DNA of 64,000 nt from Castor canadensis (Eukaryota > Chordata > Mammalia > Rodentia > Castoridae): positions 89,225,583 through 89,289,582 of the forward strand of contig NC_133390.1 of NCBI RefSeq assembly GCF_047511655.1, in the 5' to 3' direction. Under the pieces are notes generated by a model. The model did no database searches. It had not been told where the DNA came from and saw only the letters and a list, made by a program, of their open reading frames with translations. Shown in pieces: positions 47,936 to 60,608 of this stretch; the stretch's first letter is position 1; every line of letters starts with the position of its first letter. The position numbers and the translations under genes were made by a program.

Positions 47936-49860
47936 ACCCACATAAGGACTTGAGGGATGTCAAGCATGCTTGCAAGTTGACTGGGAGAGTACTAGCTGGC
48001 AATCCTTAGCCCCCAGAACAAGAAGAATAAGCAAGGCATGATATGATTTATTTATAGAGATATTTTCAAACTTCTGACTGATGCTATAATTCTGTCATTA
48101 GAATATCATCTTGCCAGCGTAAAGTTTTGATCCCTGTTAAAATGCAAATAACATTGGAAAGGAAAACATTAAGTTGTTATTACATAATTATGCCTTCTTG
48201 TTAACGAAATGCCTAGGAGTAGGTTTTTAGTAAGACAATAATGACAGCAAAAACAAGTATAGACAAAAGGCATTAGCAAGTGAGTAAAAAGTTGTAGATT
48301 TGTATGATGAGAAAATGAATGATTCTATAGGGAATAGAACAATATGAAATTTCCTAGGAGGTAATAGTATATGAAATATATGAATGATATACAAGGAACA
48401 TTCAAATTAGAAAATAACATATATGATACCAGACTTGTGAAAAAGTCTGTTCATGTATGCATGAAAAAAGGATCTAACCCTAGTATTATGTTTTCCTTAC
48501 CTATGCTCTTAATTAGATTTTAAAGTGCAATTTTAAAACTATCACAAATTTTAAAAGAATTCCAGGCAAGTTATAAAGTTCTAATGTGTTGCCTCATGAT
48601 ACTGGATTTTTAATTACATGCGAATGTGAGAGGGACTGTGTGCAGATGAGTTCATGACTAAGTGCCCCAGTGAGGATTCTGCAAAGAAGAGGAGTGCCAG
48701 TGTTGGCAAAAGGATCCATATATACTGAATCTGCTTGTCAACAAAAGCAAGCAAACAAACCCAGAACACCACATAATTTAAAAATGTTAAATCCAAATAA
48801 GGTTTGCAAGATGAATAAATTTTTCCATTTGTGGAGGTAAATACCTGTGACAAGGATGAAAGTTAAGGAACATCTGGTCACTGAAGATGCCAAACAGAAA
48901 TGGCAGTAAGAGCTAAAATGAGTGATATGTAAATTTAAGGAAGATTTTGCATGTAAGTGAAATTACATGTGCATGCTTTGAATGCTAAGTCTGAGGACTT
49001 AGTGATCCTAGTCAAATCACTAACAGAAACCATAAAAAACTGAAATTCCAAAAAGATTGCATGAGATTGTGTATTCATTATGACAATAAATTAACTTGTA
49101 TTGCAATTCACTATGTCCATCTGTCCTTGTCTTTTTTCTTCCCCCTCTTTGAACTCTGAGAGTGAGAGTTTTGGGAGCCTGTTTATTTTCTCCAGTAATT
49201 AATTTAAGGAAACAGTCTATGGGAGATGAAAATCTCCTCACATAGTTCTTGGTTTCTCATTTTCTTATTAAGCTTACTAAGTGCCAATGGAATTATAAAA
49301 CATAAGAAAGTCTAACTTTTCCACCAACTTCTAAAATTCTTGCTGTAAGCAGAATCAAAATTAACAAAAGAAACAATTCAGAAACAATACAAGGATCTCT
49401 GTGGTGCATTAATACCAGGAGGAATTTAAATGCCACATGCAAATATCAAATGACATTTACAAAGCACATACCCTGTCTAATTCTTTTGTGAGCTAATGTG
49501 GTAATTGCAGATTTATAATTTCCAACAAAATCACCGTTGAGAATATTGTAGCCAAGAAAATTTCAATCACAGGATAAAAGCCACAAAGAATTACTGAAAC
49601 TATCAACTAGTAAGATATAAGGTTCAGAGCGTTGATTCTGCAAATGCTGACTGACTGATCCTTTTTCTCCTTGAGAATGAATGTAAGGAGTTGAGTATCT
49701 ATGTAGAATTAATTCCATATTTATGTTTTCATATTTATCTTTATGTGTATCTATGTGCCAACTATGGAGAATATCCAGTTTATAACCACAGTCGACCTCT
49801 TACCAAGCAAAGCCATACTCTAAAATTGGTTCTGTGATATCACATTCTGTGATAATGAAA
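47936..49860. other. Unique DNA, nothing recognised
   Basis: Octamer ATGCAAAT occurs at 48142-48149 and 49437-49444 in AT-rich unique DNA. No gene was recognised. Confidence 0.4.
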
Positions 49861-49861
49861 A

Positions 49862-49995
49862 TAATCTATATCTGCACTGTCCAACATACTAGTTACTGGC
49901 TACATGTGACTGAGAAACTGATTTTTTCCATTGTAGTTATTTTAAATGAAAATTTAAAAAATGGAATTTATCTGTTCAGTAACACATTAGACACT
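49862..49995. repeat. hAT-type DNA transposon relic (tentative)
   Basis: 'atctgcactgtccaacatac' and 'ggctacatgtgactgagaaa' resemble the end of a common nonautonomous hAT/Charlie-group element. Exact family not assigned. Confidence 0.4.
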
Positions 49996-51112
49996 TCAGT
50001 TCCAAAATAAGGAAGTTCTTGAAAAGACATCAATGAAATTCAATCCAAGTGAAGACACTTCCCTTTAGTTACCAACTGTTTGCATGTCAATTATCTGAGT
50101 TTTTCTTCCCTTTTATAGAATTAAGTCACTCACACGGACTGACAGCTGGGAGGAAAATAGGTGGAAGATAAACACAAAATATTTGGGATGCTGAGTGTTG
50201 CTCCTCAGTGAGAGCTATGTATTAGTCTTCTCTATATTTAGCAAATAACAAAGTGTGTTGAACCCCATAGGTGGCCAAATGGTGTTTCTTTTTCAGCATG
50301 TTTGGTGCTTCTGATTATTATGCCTCTGTTCATCATGGGAGAATATGATGGGAGATAAATCCAGACATGTGAAATCTATAAATATATGAAAATATACATA
50401 TACAATTTGCTATGCTCTACTCTTGTCCATGATTGATTGGCCTTAGACTAAACTTTGGCCATTTGTACATAACCTGTAAATATTAACATGTTGAAAATCA
50501 GACATTTAAATCCCTATTATTACTAAAATGCATAGAATAACTTTATAAAATATATTTACGGATTTATTTTTTCCTTCATTTCTTCCACGCATGGGTAAGA
50601 AATGACTATATGAAAAAAGTCTCCAGATATGTAAAATTATGAACACTTTATCTAATTTATTTTTGTTGAATTATATTCTAGATAATATTTTAAGTACCTA
50701 TCTCATCCTAAAAATACAAGCATATGTCAATTAACTGTCATGCTCCATTTTTAAGGAGAGCTTTGTATTTACCAGAAGTATGTACCTTTTGGTCATCATA
50801 GCTGTGAGGAACAAAATGAAAGGAAATTTCTTTTGTGTGAGACAAATCCAAGGCTGTCTTATTTTTCTGCATGTCTTCAAGTGTGACACTATTTGTTCTG
50901 CATTATCTTTACAAGAACATTTTTACAGCCAACAGTTTTAGAAAATGATGTGTCTCCCTTCAGAGCAGAGTTCAGGCATGTCTATTGCCCAGTATGAAAG
51001 ATTGGAGTCGCTTGAGCTCAGAGTTCTCCTGCAACAGAACCATTGTTTGTGTAGCTATCACCTGACTATCTTCACCTCACCCTAGGGCATGTGGGGCGGG
51101 GAGAATCAGTTC
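49996..51112. other. Unique DNA, nothing recognised
   Basis: No gene or clear repeat was seen before the L1 insertion. Confidence 0.4.
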
Positions 51113-51126
51113 AAAAAATAGGATTC

Positions 51127-51135
51127 CAAGATGGC
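51127..51135 (+). promoter_or_regulatory. YY1-type site at L1 5' end
   Basis: CAAGATGGC, six bases into the element. In human L1 the same motif near +13 to +21 directs accurate transcription start. Its presence supports a complete 5' end. Confidence 0.65.
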
Positions 51136-51615
51136 AGCTAGAGGGAGGAAGCAGAAAGCTAGCCTCCTATAGTGAAATCTTGGAGAGATGCTGGAGACAC
51201 ACTTTGCAGGCATAATCACTGAGAAGAGGCATAACTTTGACACCTCCACACCTCCAGCCAGCGCAGAGAATCTCCACGTTAAAGGGGAAACCAGGAGGAC
51301 CCCCCAGGCCACAAGTCACCCGTGCCCAGATGGCTTGGGAAGATGCAGACCAGGTGAACTTCGTAGTACCACGGTACTCCCACAGACAAGCCTGGGCCAG
51401 AGCAGCATAGCCCCCTGGACAGACTGACCTCCACCCAGGGAAAAAAGAGAAACTGAGTAATAAGCAATAAGAACAATAAAGACACACGGGAAAGAGGGTG
51501 GGGGGCCCTGAGCGCTGAAGATTGGGGGAAGGGAATCCTTCCTGGGACTGTAAATAAATGAGCCGGGCAGGCTGGAGAGGCTCTGGTGGGAGCAAGGGTG
51601 CAACCCAGCAACCAG

Positions 51616-51841
51616 GAGCAGGAAACCTTGTGAGAGTGGCAGAGGGAGGAAAACTCCACAGGAGAGGAGGGAAGACCCACTTCCCAAGTGAACTGTAAAC
51701 AAACATGGCGGCTGGCAGGAGCAGCAGCACCACCCAGTAAGCAGGAGCAGGAAAGCTTTTGAAAGTGGCGGTGGGAGGAAAACTCCACAGGAGAGGGGGG
51801 AAGACCCACCTCCCACATGAACTGTAAATAAATATGCAGGC
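51616..51841 (+). repeat. 129-bp tandem repeat in the L1 5' UTR
   Basis: gagcaggaaa at 51616 and 51745, aaactccaca at 51651 and 51780, and aactgtaaa at 51691 and 51820 are all offset by exactly 129 bp. A weaker related segment begins near 51546. It resembles the monomer arrays of other rodent L1 promoters in plan. Confidence 0.85.
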
Positions 51842-52180
51842 CTGACAACGCGGGTGCAGTGTCACCTTTCCCAGTGCTTGGAAAGGGGAAAGCTTGTAGC
51901 AGAGGCTCCCGCACAGGAGAACTCTGAGCAAACAAAGTCTGCAGGGCCAGGTGAGTGCTAAGCTCACCCCAGAGATCTGCATAAATAACGCCTCCAGCAA
52001 CAGCAGGCTGACAGCAGTGGGCAGGCAAGCCACAGCTGCAGATACCATCCTCAGAACTGTCTCCAGACTCTTTTTTTTCTTTTTCTCCCTACCCTTGATG
52101 AGAGAACAACTGAATTACACCTGCATGCTGAAAAACTTACTGAAACTGTATTGCATTTGAACTTCGGACACTTGGTGGGG

Positions 52181-52183
<3 letters not shown>

Positions 52184-52215
<32 letters not shown>
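52184..52215 (+). repeat. (TG)n microsatellite
   Basis: About 16 TG units inside the L1 5' UTR. Confidence 0.95.
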
Positions 52216-52216
<1 letters not shown>

Positions 52217-52737
52217 TTTTACTTTATGCATCCCCTTTGATGAGACAACTACAGAACAACATCTGAGGCACCATCTCCAGGATTTGAGACTGGGATGGAC
52301 ACCCAAATTATTAAGAATGAAACATCATTGCATTTGAAATTGGAGGTTTTTTGGTTTTTTTTTTTTAATTTTCAATTTTTCATCTTATTTTAATTCATTT
52401 TTATAGACAGATATTTCTTTCATTTGCTTATTTTTTATTTTTATTCTTATCTTTTTTTTGATTTTTGATTTTCAATCCTCTCTCTGTCTCTCTAATGTCT
52501 GTTCAGCTTACTGCCAATTAGTACACTAAAGCTCCATGTTTATACCTTTGAAACTTTCTTGTCTGATACCTGGAACTGTTTTCTCCTTCTTGTCTTTGTA
52601 TTTGTTTTCCCTCTTTCTAAACTTCTTGTTTTCCATCTCAGCTCACCCTTCCATTCTAAATATTACCATTGTTATTATTATAAGCTAGAAAATACTTAAT
52701 TGCACACAGTACAGGGACAGTAACAACACCAAAGACA

Positions 52738-53940
52738 ATGACAGGAAGACATTAAACACAGGGAAACCAGTTTCCCCACAGCAAAAAATTAGTACAGGAA
52801 CCAGAGGGGAATGAAGAAAACAGACACTCAGATCCAGACTCCAACAAAATGAAGATAAACTATGCCAAAGGACCCAATGAAGCCCACAAGAATAATTTAA
52901 AAGAAGACATATTACAGGTATTCAATGAGAATTTTATAGAGATGATACTGGATAGGGTCAACCAAAATGTACAGGAGACACTCAAGAAATTCCAAGACAA
53001 CAAAAACAGAGAATTTGAAAAAGCAAAAGAAGAAATGAAGGAAACCATAGAAGCACTGTATAAACACCAAAGTGAAACAGAGACCACAATGAATAAACAG
53101 ATAAATGAACTCAGGACAAAAATAGACAACATTAAAGAAGAAACCACCCAGGATGTGGAAAACCTCAGAAAAAAGAACGAAACAGAACTGCAAAACAAAA
53201 CGGAAGGCCAATCCAGCAGAATAGAACAAACAGAAGACAGAATCTCAGAACTTGAAGATGAAATGGTAATTAAAGGAAAAACCGAAGAACTATTAATTAA
53301 ACAACTCAAGACCTGTGAAAAGAAAATGCAAGAACTCACCAACTCCATCAAAAGACCAAACTTGAGAATCATGGGCATCGAAGAAGGAGAAGAGGTGCAA
53401 GCGAAGGGAATGCGTAATATATTCAACAAAATAATAATGGAAAATTTCCCAAATCTAGAGAAAGATATTCCCATACAGATGCAAGAGGCCTCCAGGACAC
53501 CAAACAGACCAGAACAAAATAGAACCACCCCACAACATATCATAATTAAAACAACAAGTTCAGAAACTAGGGAAAGAATATTGAAAGCTGTAAGAGAGAA
53601 AAACCAAGTAACATACAAAGGTAAACCCATCAAAATCACAGCAGACTTCTCAACAGAAACATTAAAAGCAAGAAGAGTGTGGGATGAGATCTTCTGGGCA
53701 CTGAATGAAAATAATTTCAACCCCAGGATACTCTACCCAGCAAAACTATCATTCAAAATAGATGGAGCAATAAAAGTCTTCCATGATAAGCAGAAACTAA
53801 AACAATATGTGACCACAAAGCCACCACTACAAAAGATTCTGCAAGGGATTCTGCACACAGAAAGTGAAACCCAACTTAACCATGAAAAGACAGGCAGCAC
53901 CAAACCACAGGAAAAGAAAAAGCAAGACAGTAGAGAGTAA
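52738..53940 (+). pseudogene. L1 ORF1 (RNA-binding protein), N-terminus disrupted
   Basis: The ATG matching the usual start is at 52738, but codon 6 is TAA (52753-52755). The frame is otherwise open. The next ATG in frame, at 52849, opens 363 codons to 53940. It keeps a long Glu/Lys-rich coiled coil (about residues 10-145 of the shorter form), an RRM starting around N-L-R-I-M-G, and the C-terminal domain (PQHIIIK to DGAIKVFHDKQK). The missing part would be about 37 N-terminal residues. A shortened protein is conceivable if translation starts at the internal ATG; nothing shows this happens. Confidence 0.88.
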
Positions 53941-53990
53941 CCTCAAATTAGGTACACACAATCAAACCTTCAAACAACTAAGACAACTAA

Positions 53991-56900
53991 ATGACAGGAA
54001 TCACCACATACCTGTCAGTACTAACACTTAATGTTAACGGACTTAATTCTCCATCTAAAGGCACCACTTGATGAAATGGATTAAAAGGGAAGATCCAACA
54101 ATTTGTTGCTTATTGGAGACCTATCTCACTGACAGAAATAATCATAGGCTTAGGATGAAAGGCTGGAAGAAGATTTACCAAGCCAATGGCCCCCAAAAAC
54201 AGCCAGGAGTAACAATACTTATCTCTGACAAAGTAAACTTCAAACCTACATTGATCAAACGAGATAAAGAAGGACATTCCATACTAATAAAAGGGGAAAT
54301 AGACCAAAAGGAAATAATAATTATCAACCTGTATGCACCCAATGTCAATGCACCCAGTTTCATCAAACATACCCTGAAACCTAAAAGCATATATAAACGC
54401 CAACACAGTGGTTGTGGGAGACTTTAACACCCCATTATCATCAATAGATAGGTCATCCAAACAAAAAATCAATAAAGAAATCCACGATATAAAATATGCA
54501 ATAGATCAAATGGACCTATTTGATGTCTACAGAACATTTCATCCAACCTCTACACAATATACATTTTTCTCAGCAGCCCATGGAACCTTCTCCAAAATAG
54601 ATCATATCCTAGGGCACAAAGCAAGCCTCAGCAAATACAAGAAAATAGAAATCATACCGTGCATACTATCTGACCACAATGCAGTAAAAGTAGAACTCAA
54701 CAACAAAAGTAAAGACAAAAAACATGCAAACAGCTGGAAACTGAATAACTCATTGCTTAATGAAAAATGAGTCATTGATGAAATAAAAGAGGAAATTAAA
54801 AAGTTCCTGGAAGTCAATGAAAATGAAAACACAACCTACCAGAACCTATGGACACAGCTAAGGCAGTCCTGAGAGGAAAGTTTATAGCCATGAGTGCATA
54901 TATTAAAAAGACTGAAAGATCCCAAATCAATAACCTAATGATACATCTCAAACTCCTAGAAAAACAAAAACAAGCAAAACAAATAGAAAGAGAGAAATAA
55001 TAAAAATAAGAGCTGAAATCAACGAAATAGAAACCAAAAACACCATACAAAGAATTAATGAAACAAAAAGTTGGTTCTTTGAAAAAATAAACAAGATCGA
55101 TAGACCCCTGGCAAACCTGACTAAAATGAGGAGAGAAAAAACCCAAATTAGTAGAATCAGGAATGCAAAAGGGAGATAACAACAAACACCATGGAAGTCC
55201 AGGAAATCATCAGAGACTACTTCAAGAACCTATATTCAAATAAATTTGAAAATCTTAAAGAAATGGACAGATTTCTAGATACATATGATCTTCCAAAACT
55301 GAACCAAGAGGAAATTAATCACCTGAATAGACCTATAACACAATATGAAATTAAAGCAGCAATCAAGAGTCTCTCCAAAATGAAAAGTCCAGGACCTGAT
55401 GGATTCTCTGCTGAATTCTATCAGACCTTTAAAGAAGAACTGATACCAACCTTCCTTAAACTGTTCCATGAAATAGAAAGGGAAGGAAAACTGCCGGACA
55501 CATTTTATGAAGCCGATATTACACATATCCCAAAACCAGGCAAAGACACCTCCAAAAAGGAGAACTATAGACCAATCTACTTAATGAACATTGACGCAAA
55601 AATCCTCAACAAAATAATGGCAAACCAAATTCAACAACACATCAAAAAGATTATTTACCACGACCAAGTAGGCTTCATCCCAGGGATGCAGGGGTGGTTC
55701 AACATATGAAAATCAATAAATGTAATAAACCACATTAACAGAAGCAAAGACAAAAACCACTTGATCATCTCAATAGATGCAGAAAAAGCCTTTGATAAGA
55801 TCCAACACCATTTCATGATAAAAGCTCTAAGAAAACTAGGAATAGAAGGAAAGTACCTCAACATTATAAAAGCTATATATGACAAACCTATGGCCAGCAT
55901 TATACTTAACGGAGAAAAACTGAAAACATTCCCTCTAAAATCAGGAACCAGACAAGGATGCCCACTATCCCCACTCCTATTCAACATAGTACTGGAATTC
56001 CTAGCCAGAGCAATTAGGCAAGAAGAAGAAATAAAAGGATTACAAATAGGTAAAGAAACTGTCAAAATATCCCTATTTGCAGATGACATGATCCTATACC
56101 TTAAAGACCCAAAAAACTCTACTCAGAAGCTTCTGGACATCATCAATAGCTATACCAAGGTAGCAGGATATAAAATCAACATAGAAAAATCATTAGCATT
56201 TCTATACACTAACAATGAGCAAATGGAAAAAGAATGTATGAAAACAATTCCATTTACAATAGCCTCAAAAAAAAATCAAATACCTAGGTGTAAACCTAAC
56301 AAAAGATGTGAATGACCTCTACAAGGAAAACTATACACTTCTGAAGAAAGAGATTGAGGAAGACTATAGAAAGTGGAGAGACCCCCATGCTCATGGATTG
56401 GTAGAATCAACATAGTAAAAATGTCTATACTCCCAAAAGTAATCTACATGTTTAATGCAATTCCCATCAAAATTCCAATGACATTCATTAAAGAGATTGA
56501 AAAATCTACCATTAAATTTATATGGAAACACAAAAGGCCACAAATAGCCAAGGCAATACTCAGTGAAAAGAACAATGCAGGAGGTATCACAATACCTGAC
56601 TTCAAACTATATTACAAAGCAATAACAATAAAAACAGCATTGTACTGGCACAAAAACAGACATGAAGACCAGTGGAACAGAATAGAGGACCCAGATATGA
56701 AGCCACACAACTATAACCAACTTGTCTTTGACAAAGGAGCTAAAAATATACAATGGAGAAATAGCAGCCTCTTCAACAAAAACTGCTGGGAAAACTGGTT
56801 AGCAGTCTGCAAGAAACTGAAACTAGATCCATGTATATCACCCTATACCAAGATTAACTCAAAATGGATCAAGGATCTTAATATCAGACAACAAACTCTA

Positions 56901-57804
56901 AAGTTGATACAGGAAAGAGTAGGAACTACTCTGGAGTTAGTAGGTTTAGGTAAGAACTTTCTCAATGAAACCCCAGCAGCACAGCAACTAAAAGATAGCA
57001 TAGATAAATGGAACCTCATAAAGCTAAAAAGCATCTGTTCATCAAATGAAATGGTCTCTAAACTGAAGAGAACACCCACAGATGGGAGAAAATATTTGCC
57101 AGCTATACATCAGACAAAGGACTGATAACCAGAATATATAGGGAACTTAAAAAACTAAATTCTCCCAAAACTAATGAACCAATAAAGAAATGGACAAGTG
57201 AACTAAACAGAACTTTCTCAAAAGAAGAAATTCAAATGACCAAAAAACACATGAAAAATTGCTCACCATCTCTAGCAATAAAGGAAATGCAAATTAAAAC
57301 CACACTAAGATTCCACCTCACCCCTGTTAGAATAGCCATCATTAGCAACATCACGAACAACAGGTGTTGGCGAGGATGCGGGGAAAAAGGAACCCTCTTA
57401 CACTGTTGGTGGGAATGTAAACTAGTACAACCACTCTGGAAAAAAATTTGGAGGCTACTTAAAAAGCTAGACATTGATCTACCATTTGATCCAGCAATAC
57501 CACTCTTGGGGATATACCCAAAAGAATGTGACACAGGTACTCCAGAGGCACCTGCACACCCATGTTTATTGTGGCACTATTCACAATAGCCAAGTTATGG
57601 AAACAGCCAAGATGCCCCACCACTGACGAATGGATTAAGAAAATGTGGTATCTATACACAATGGAATTTTATGCAGCCATGAAGAAGAGCGAAATGTTAT
57701 CATTCGCTGGTAAATGGATGGAATTGGAGAGCATCATTCTGAGTGAGGCTAGCCTGGCCCAAAAGACCAAAAATCATATGTTCTCCCTCATATGTGGACA
57801 TTAG
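53991..57804 (+). pseudogene. L1 ORF2 (endonuclease-reverse transcriptase), disrupted
   Basis: Starts 50 bp after ORF1. A 1-nt deletion near 54053 brings TGA at 54069-54071 after 26 codons. Later pieces keep good motifs: QET is altered to LET at about 54115, GDFNTPL near 54420, and SDHNAV near 54670 with the active-site His kept. Other lesions: 2-nt loss near 54378, TGA at 54768-54770 replacing Trp, 1-nt loss near 54857, TGA at 55707-55709 replacing Arg, an extra A in the run near 56267, and 1-nt loss near 57535. FADD of the RT is intact (56076-56087), and the zinc-knuckle-like C-W-R-G-C ... H ... C lies at about 57366-57418. The natural stop is TAG at 57802-57804. Confidence 0.92.
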
Positions 57805-58292
57805 ATCAAAGGCAAACACAACAAGGGGATTGGACTTTGAGCACATGATAAAAGCTTTAGCACACAAGGGAAGGGTGAGTATAGGTAAGACACCTAAAAA
57901 ATTTGTTAGCATTTGTTGCCCTTAACGCAGAGAAACTAAAGCAGATACCTTAAAAGCAACTGAGGCCAATAGGAAAAGGGGACCAGGAACTAGAGAAAAG
58001 GTGAGATTAAAAAGAATTAACCTAGAAGGTAACACACACTCATAGGAAATTAATGTGAGTCAACTCCCTGTATAGCTATCCTTATCTCAACCAGGAAAAA
58101 CTCTTGTTCCTTCCTATTATGGCTTATACTCTCTCTACAACAAAATTAGAAATAAGGGCAAAATAGTTTCTGCTGGGTATTGAGGGGGTGGGGGGGAGAG
58201 GGAGGGGGCGGAATGGGTGGTAAGGGAGGGGGTGGGGGCAGGGGGGAGAAATGACCCAAGCCTTGTATGCACATATGAATAATAAAAAAAAA
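57805..58292 (+). other. L1 3' UTR with polypurine tract and A tail
   Basis: Same layout as 30331-30812; G-rich tract at 58180-58247, then the 'gaataataaaaa' tail. Confidence 0.88.
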
Positions 58293-58363
58293 GGCAGGGG
58301 GTGGAGGGAAAGGGGGAGAAATGACCGAAACATTGTATGCACGTATGAATAAAAGAAAAAAAA
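58293..58363 (+). repeat. Second, diverged L1 3' terminus
   Basis: 'ggcagggggtggagg' to 'cgtatgaataaaagaaaa' repeats the last ~70 bp of the L1 3' UTR plus tail with several substitutions (for example gaccgaaacattg against gacccaagccttg). It lies directly after the first A tail. Confidence 0.85.
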
Positions 58364-58371
58364 TATAGACA

Positions 58372-58925
58372 CTGGCTACTGTTATTGCTGTGAAAAATAA
58401 ACAAGAATATCATAAATCTTCCAACATCCATGAAAATGTGACAGGCTAATTATTACCTTGCAAGTAAGTTAAACCTCAGACCCTTCACAGTTCTAAACAT
58501 GCATATATAGCAAAAATCCATAACTTAGGGTTTTAGTGTGATTCACTCTCCTAGATTATGTAGCTTTCCATTTTCAACTTATTTTCCTTATTTTAACTTT
58601 TAGAAATTGGAAGTTGAATCTTTTCCATCATCTCAGAATTAACAGAATGATCATAAATTTTATGCCTTCAACTTTCTACAGATTTTGAAGAACAAAATAA
58701 ATTCTGAATAAGCCTCAAGGCCTTTCCTAAAAGCTGAGGAAGGGAAATCCAAGAGTGGAATCAGACAGGAATCTGGGCCATGTAAGCTTTAGCTTGTTGT
58801 TACAAAAAACTGGAGTGAGAAGAAATATGAATCAAAGAAGATGGCTCATAGTCACAGAACTGGAGAAAATGCTAGAAGCTATAAATTCAGAGAAAGGCAA
58901 GTCATGGCAACAAAATACAAAGTAG
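58372..58925. other. Unique DNA, nothing recognised
   Basis: AT-rich spacer between two L1 copies. No gene seen. Confidence 0.4.
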
Positions 58926-58929
58926 GGAG

Positions 58930-59882
58930 CATCACAGGATACAATCTACAGAGTACAAAATAGGCAACCCATAGAGTAGGAGAGAGTATTTGTGAATTCT
59001 ATATTTGATAAGGAGTTACTATCAAGAATATACAAAGGATACCTACAACTCATCAATAAAAAATGAACCTGATTTAAGAATGGGCAAAGGACTTGAATAG
59101 ATGTTTCTCCAAAGAAGACATAAACGAGGTTGACAAAACCATGAAAAGATGCTCAGTATCACTAATTATGAGGAAGTACACATCAAACCACAAGGAAATA
59201 CCACTTCACACCCACTAGAATGACTGTGAGAAAAATAAAATAACAAGTGTTGCCAAGAGTGTGATGAAACTGGAACCTTTCTGCACTACTGGTAGGAATG
59301 TAAAACGGTACAGTTGCAGTGGAAAACAGTATGTCTGCTCAACAAAAAAGTAAAAAATATAATCATCTTATAATTCAGTAATTCAATTTTTGGGAATATA
59401 CTCCAAAGAACTGAAACAGGGTATTGAAGAGATCTTTGTACACTCATATTCATAAAACATTTTTCACAATAGTCAAAGCATAGAATAAACCCAAGTGTCC
59501 ATCAACAAAGAACGGATAAACCACATGTGATATGCACATATAATGAATGGTATATCACTCAGCAAAAGGAAGGATATTGTGACACATGCTACAACATTGA
59601 TGAAGCTTGAGGACACCATGTTAAGTGAACTAAATCGGTCATAAAATGATCGAATAAAGTATAATTCCACTTACACAAATTCTACATAGAACAGTCAAAT
59701 TCATAGAGACAGAAGGTGAAATGGTAATGGGTAAAGACTTTTAGTCTTGGAAGAAGAAAAGAGTTTCAAACATTGGGGTTGCACAGTGATGTAAATGTAT
59801 TTAATATTACTGAACTGTATACTTAAAAATGATTAGGATGATAAATTCTAAGTTGTATATTTGGCTACAATTTAAAAAAAAA
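58930..59882 (+). mobile_element. Ancient L1 (L1M-type), 3' part
   Basis: The ORF2 C-terminal region is readable through heavy decay: 'aatgggcaaaggacttgaat', 'ccatgaaaagatgctcagta', 'acaagtgttgccaagagtgt', 'aagtgtccatcaacaaagaa' and 'ggacaccatgttaagtgaac'. The 3' UTR ends 'gaactgtatacttaaaaatg' and an A run at 59872-59882. Many stops and frameshifts; much older than the two long L1s. Confidence 0.85.
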
Positions 59883-60608
59883 CATAAGGCAGAGCAGAAT
59901 AGAACTTAAGTTGTCAAACATTAATGCAGCTCAGGTGTTTAAATCTGAGTCCAAAGTTAAATTCCATAGAAGTCTGTGAGGTTCTTCTCCCTCCATCTAA
60001 TGATAGTGGGTTCAGGAAGGATGCTCTAGACTCTTGTGCAAAACTTATAGTCTGGGAGCCAATTAGACATAAATTAGAAATATCATAAACATTTTCAGAT
60101 TAGCAGAATCTCAAAAATAAGGGAATTACTTCATTTTCTTAACTTTAAAATGATTTTTAGTCATACAAACAATACATAAGTTCATTTCCCTTATGAAACA
60201 GTAAAATATTACAGGTGAGTAAAAAAGCCTTCGATGACTGTGGTAAAAGACCAGATGTTTACCCCAATATCTACCCTTCCTCTGCTGAAGTAATAAAACC
60301 TCTCAATTTAACTACAGTCATGACTAGATAAAATAGTGGCAACATTTCTCAGAACCCCTTGCAACTAGAATCTACCCCTTGACTAAATTCAGAAATATAA
60401 AACATAGCTAAAATGTTACTGGCTGTATGTGGGAAATGGGCTTAAGGACAGTTGACACATGCATTGTGTTTCTTTTTTCTTTTCTTTTTTTCATTCCTTT
60501 ATCCTACTCCCTAGAGCTCAGAAGTGATTAATGACATTCTAGCACATTGGACCAAAAGAATGAGGACAATACCCGAGGAATGACAGAAAATAATGCTGGA
60601 AGGAGATT
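59883..60608. other. Unique DNA with one possible old repeat
   Basis: The stretch 60240-60440 resembles the segment at 12600-12720 in phrases such as 'ccccttgcaactagaatcta'; family not identified. Confidence 0.35.

Larger units (their letters stand above)
51121..52737 (+). promoter_or_regulatory. L1 5' UTR / internal promoter
   Basis: About 1.6 kb, GC-richer than its surroundings (notably 51250-52030), followed by a T-rich 3' portion (52320-52480). It contains a tandem repeat of period 129 bp, a (TG)n microsatellite at 52184-52215, and the YY1-type site near its start. In L1 elements this region drives pol II transcription from +1. The first 0.9 kb is free of stops over long stretches on the minus strand in all three frames. 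Confidence 0.8.
51121..58292 (+). mobile_element. Near full-length L1 LINE
   Basis: About 7.2 kb: 5' UTR with monomer-like repeats (51121-52737), ORF1, ORF2, 3' UTR with polypurine tract and A tail. Same family as the L1 part of the U6-L1 unit. The 5' end is probably complete, since a YY1-type site lies 6 bp in. Both ORFs are damaged. A second, diverged 3' end follows at 58293. An A-rich 8-bp match (aaaaaata at 51113-51120 and 58358-58365) may be a target duplication, but it is too simple to be sure. Confidence 0.93.

Noticed and set aside
51188-51427. Sense open frame in the L1 5' UTR as an extra L1 protein
   Set aside because: Only 79 codons, with no known counterpart and no clear start context.
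52860-53720. 286-codon open frame on the minus strand opposite L1 ORF1
   Set aside because: It is the shadow of the Glu/Lys-rich coiled-coil coding strand, which gives a stop-poor, Ser/Phe/Leu-rich complement.
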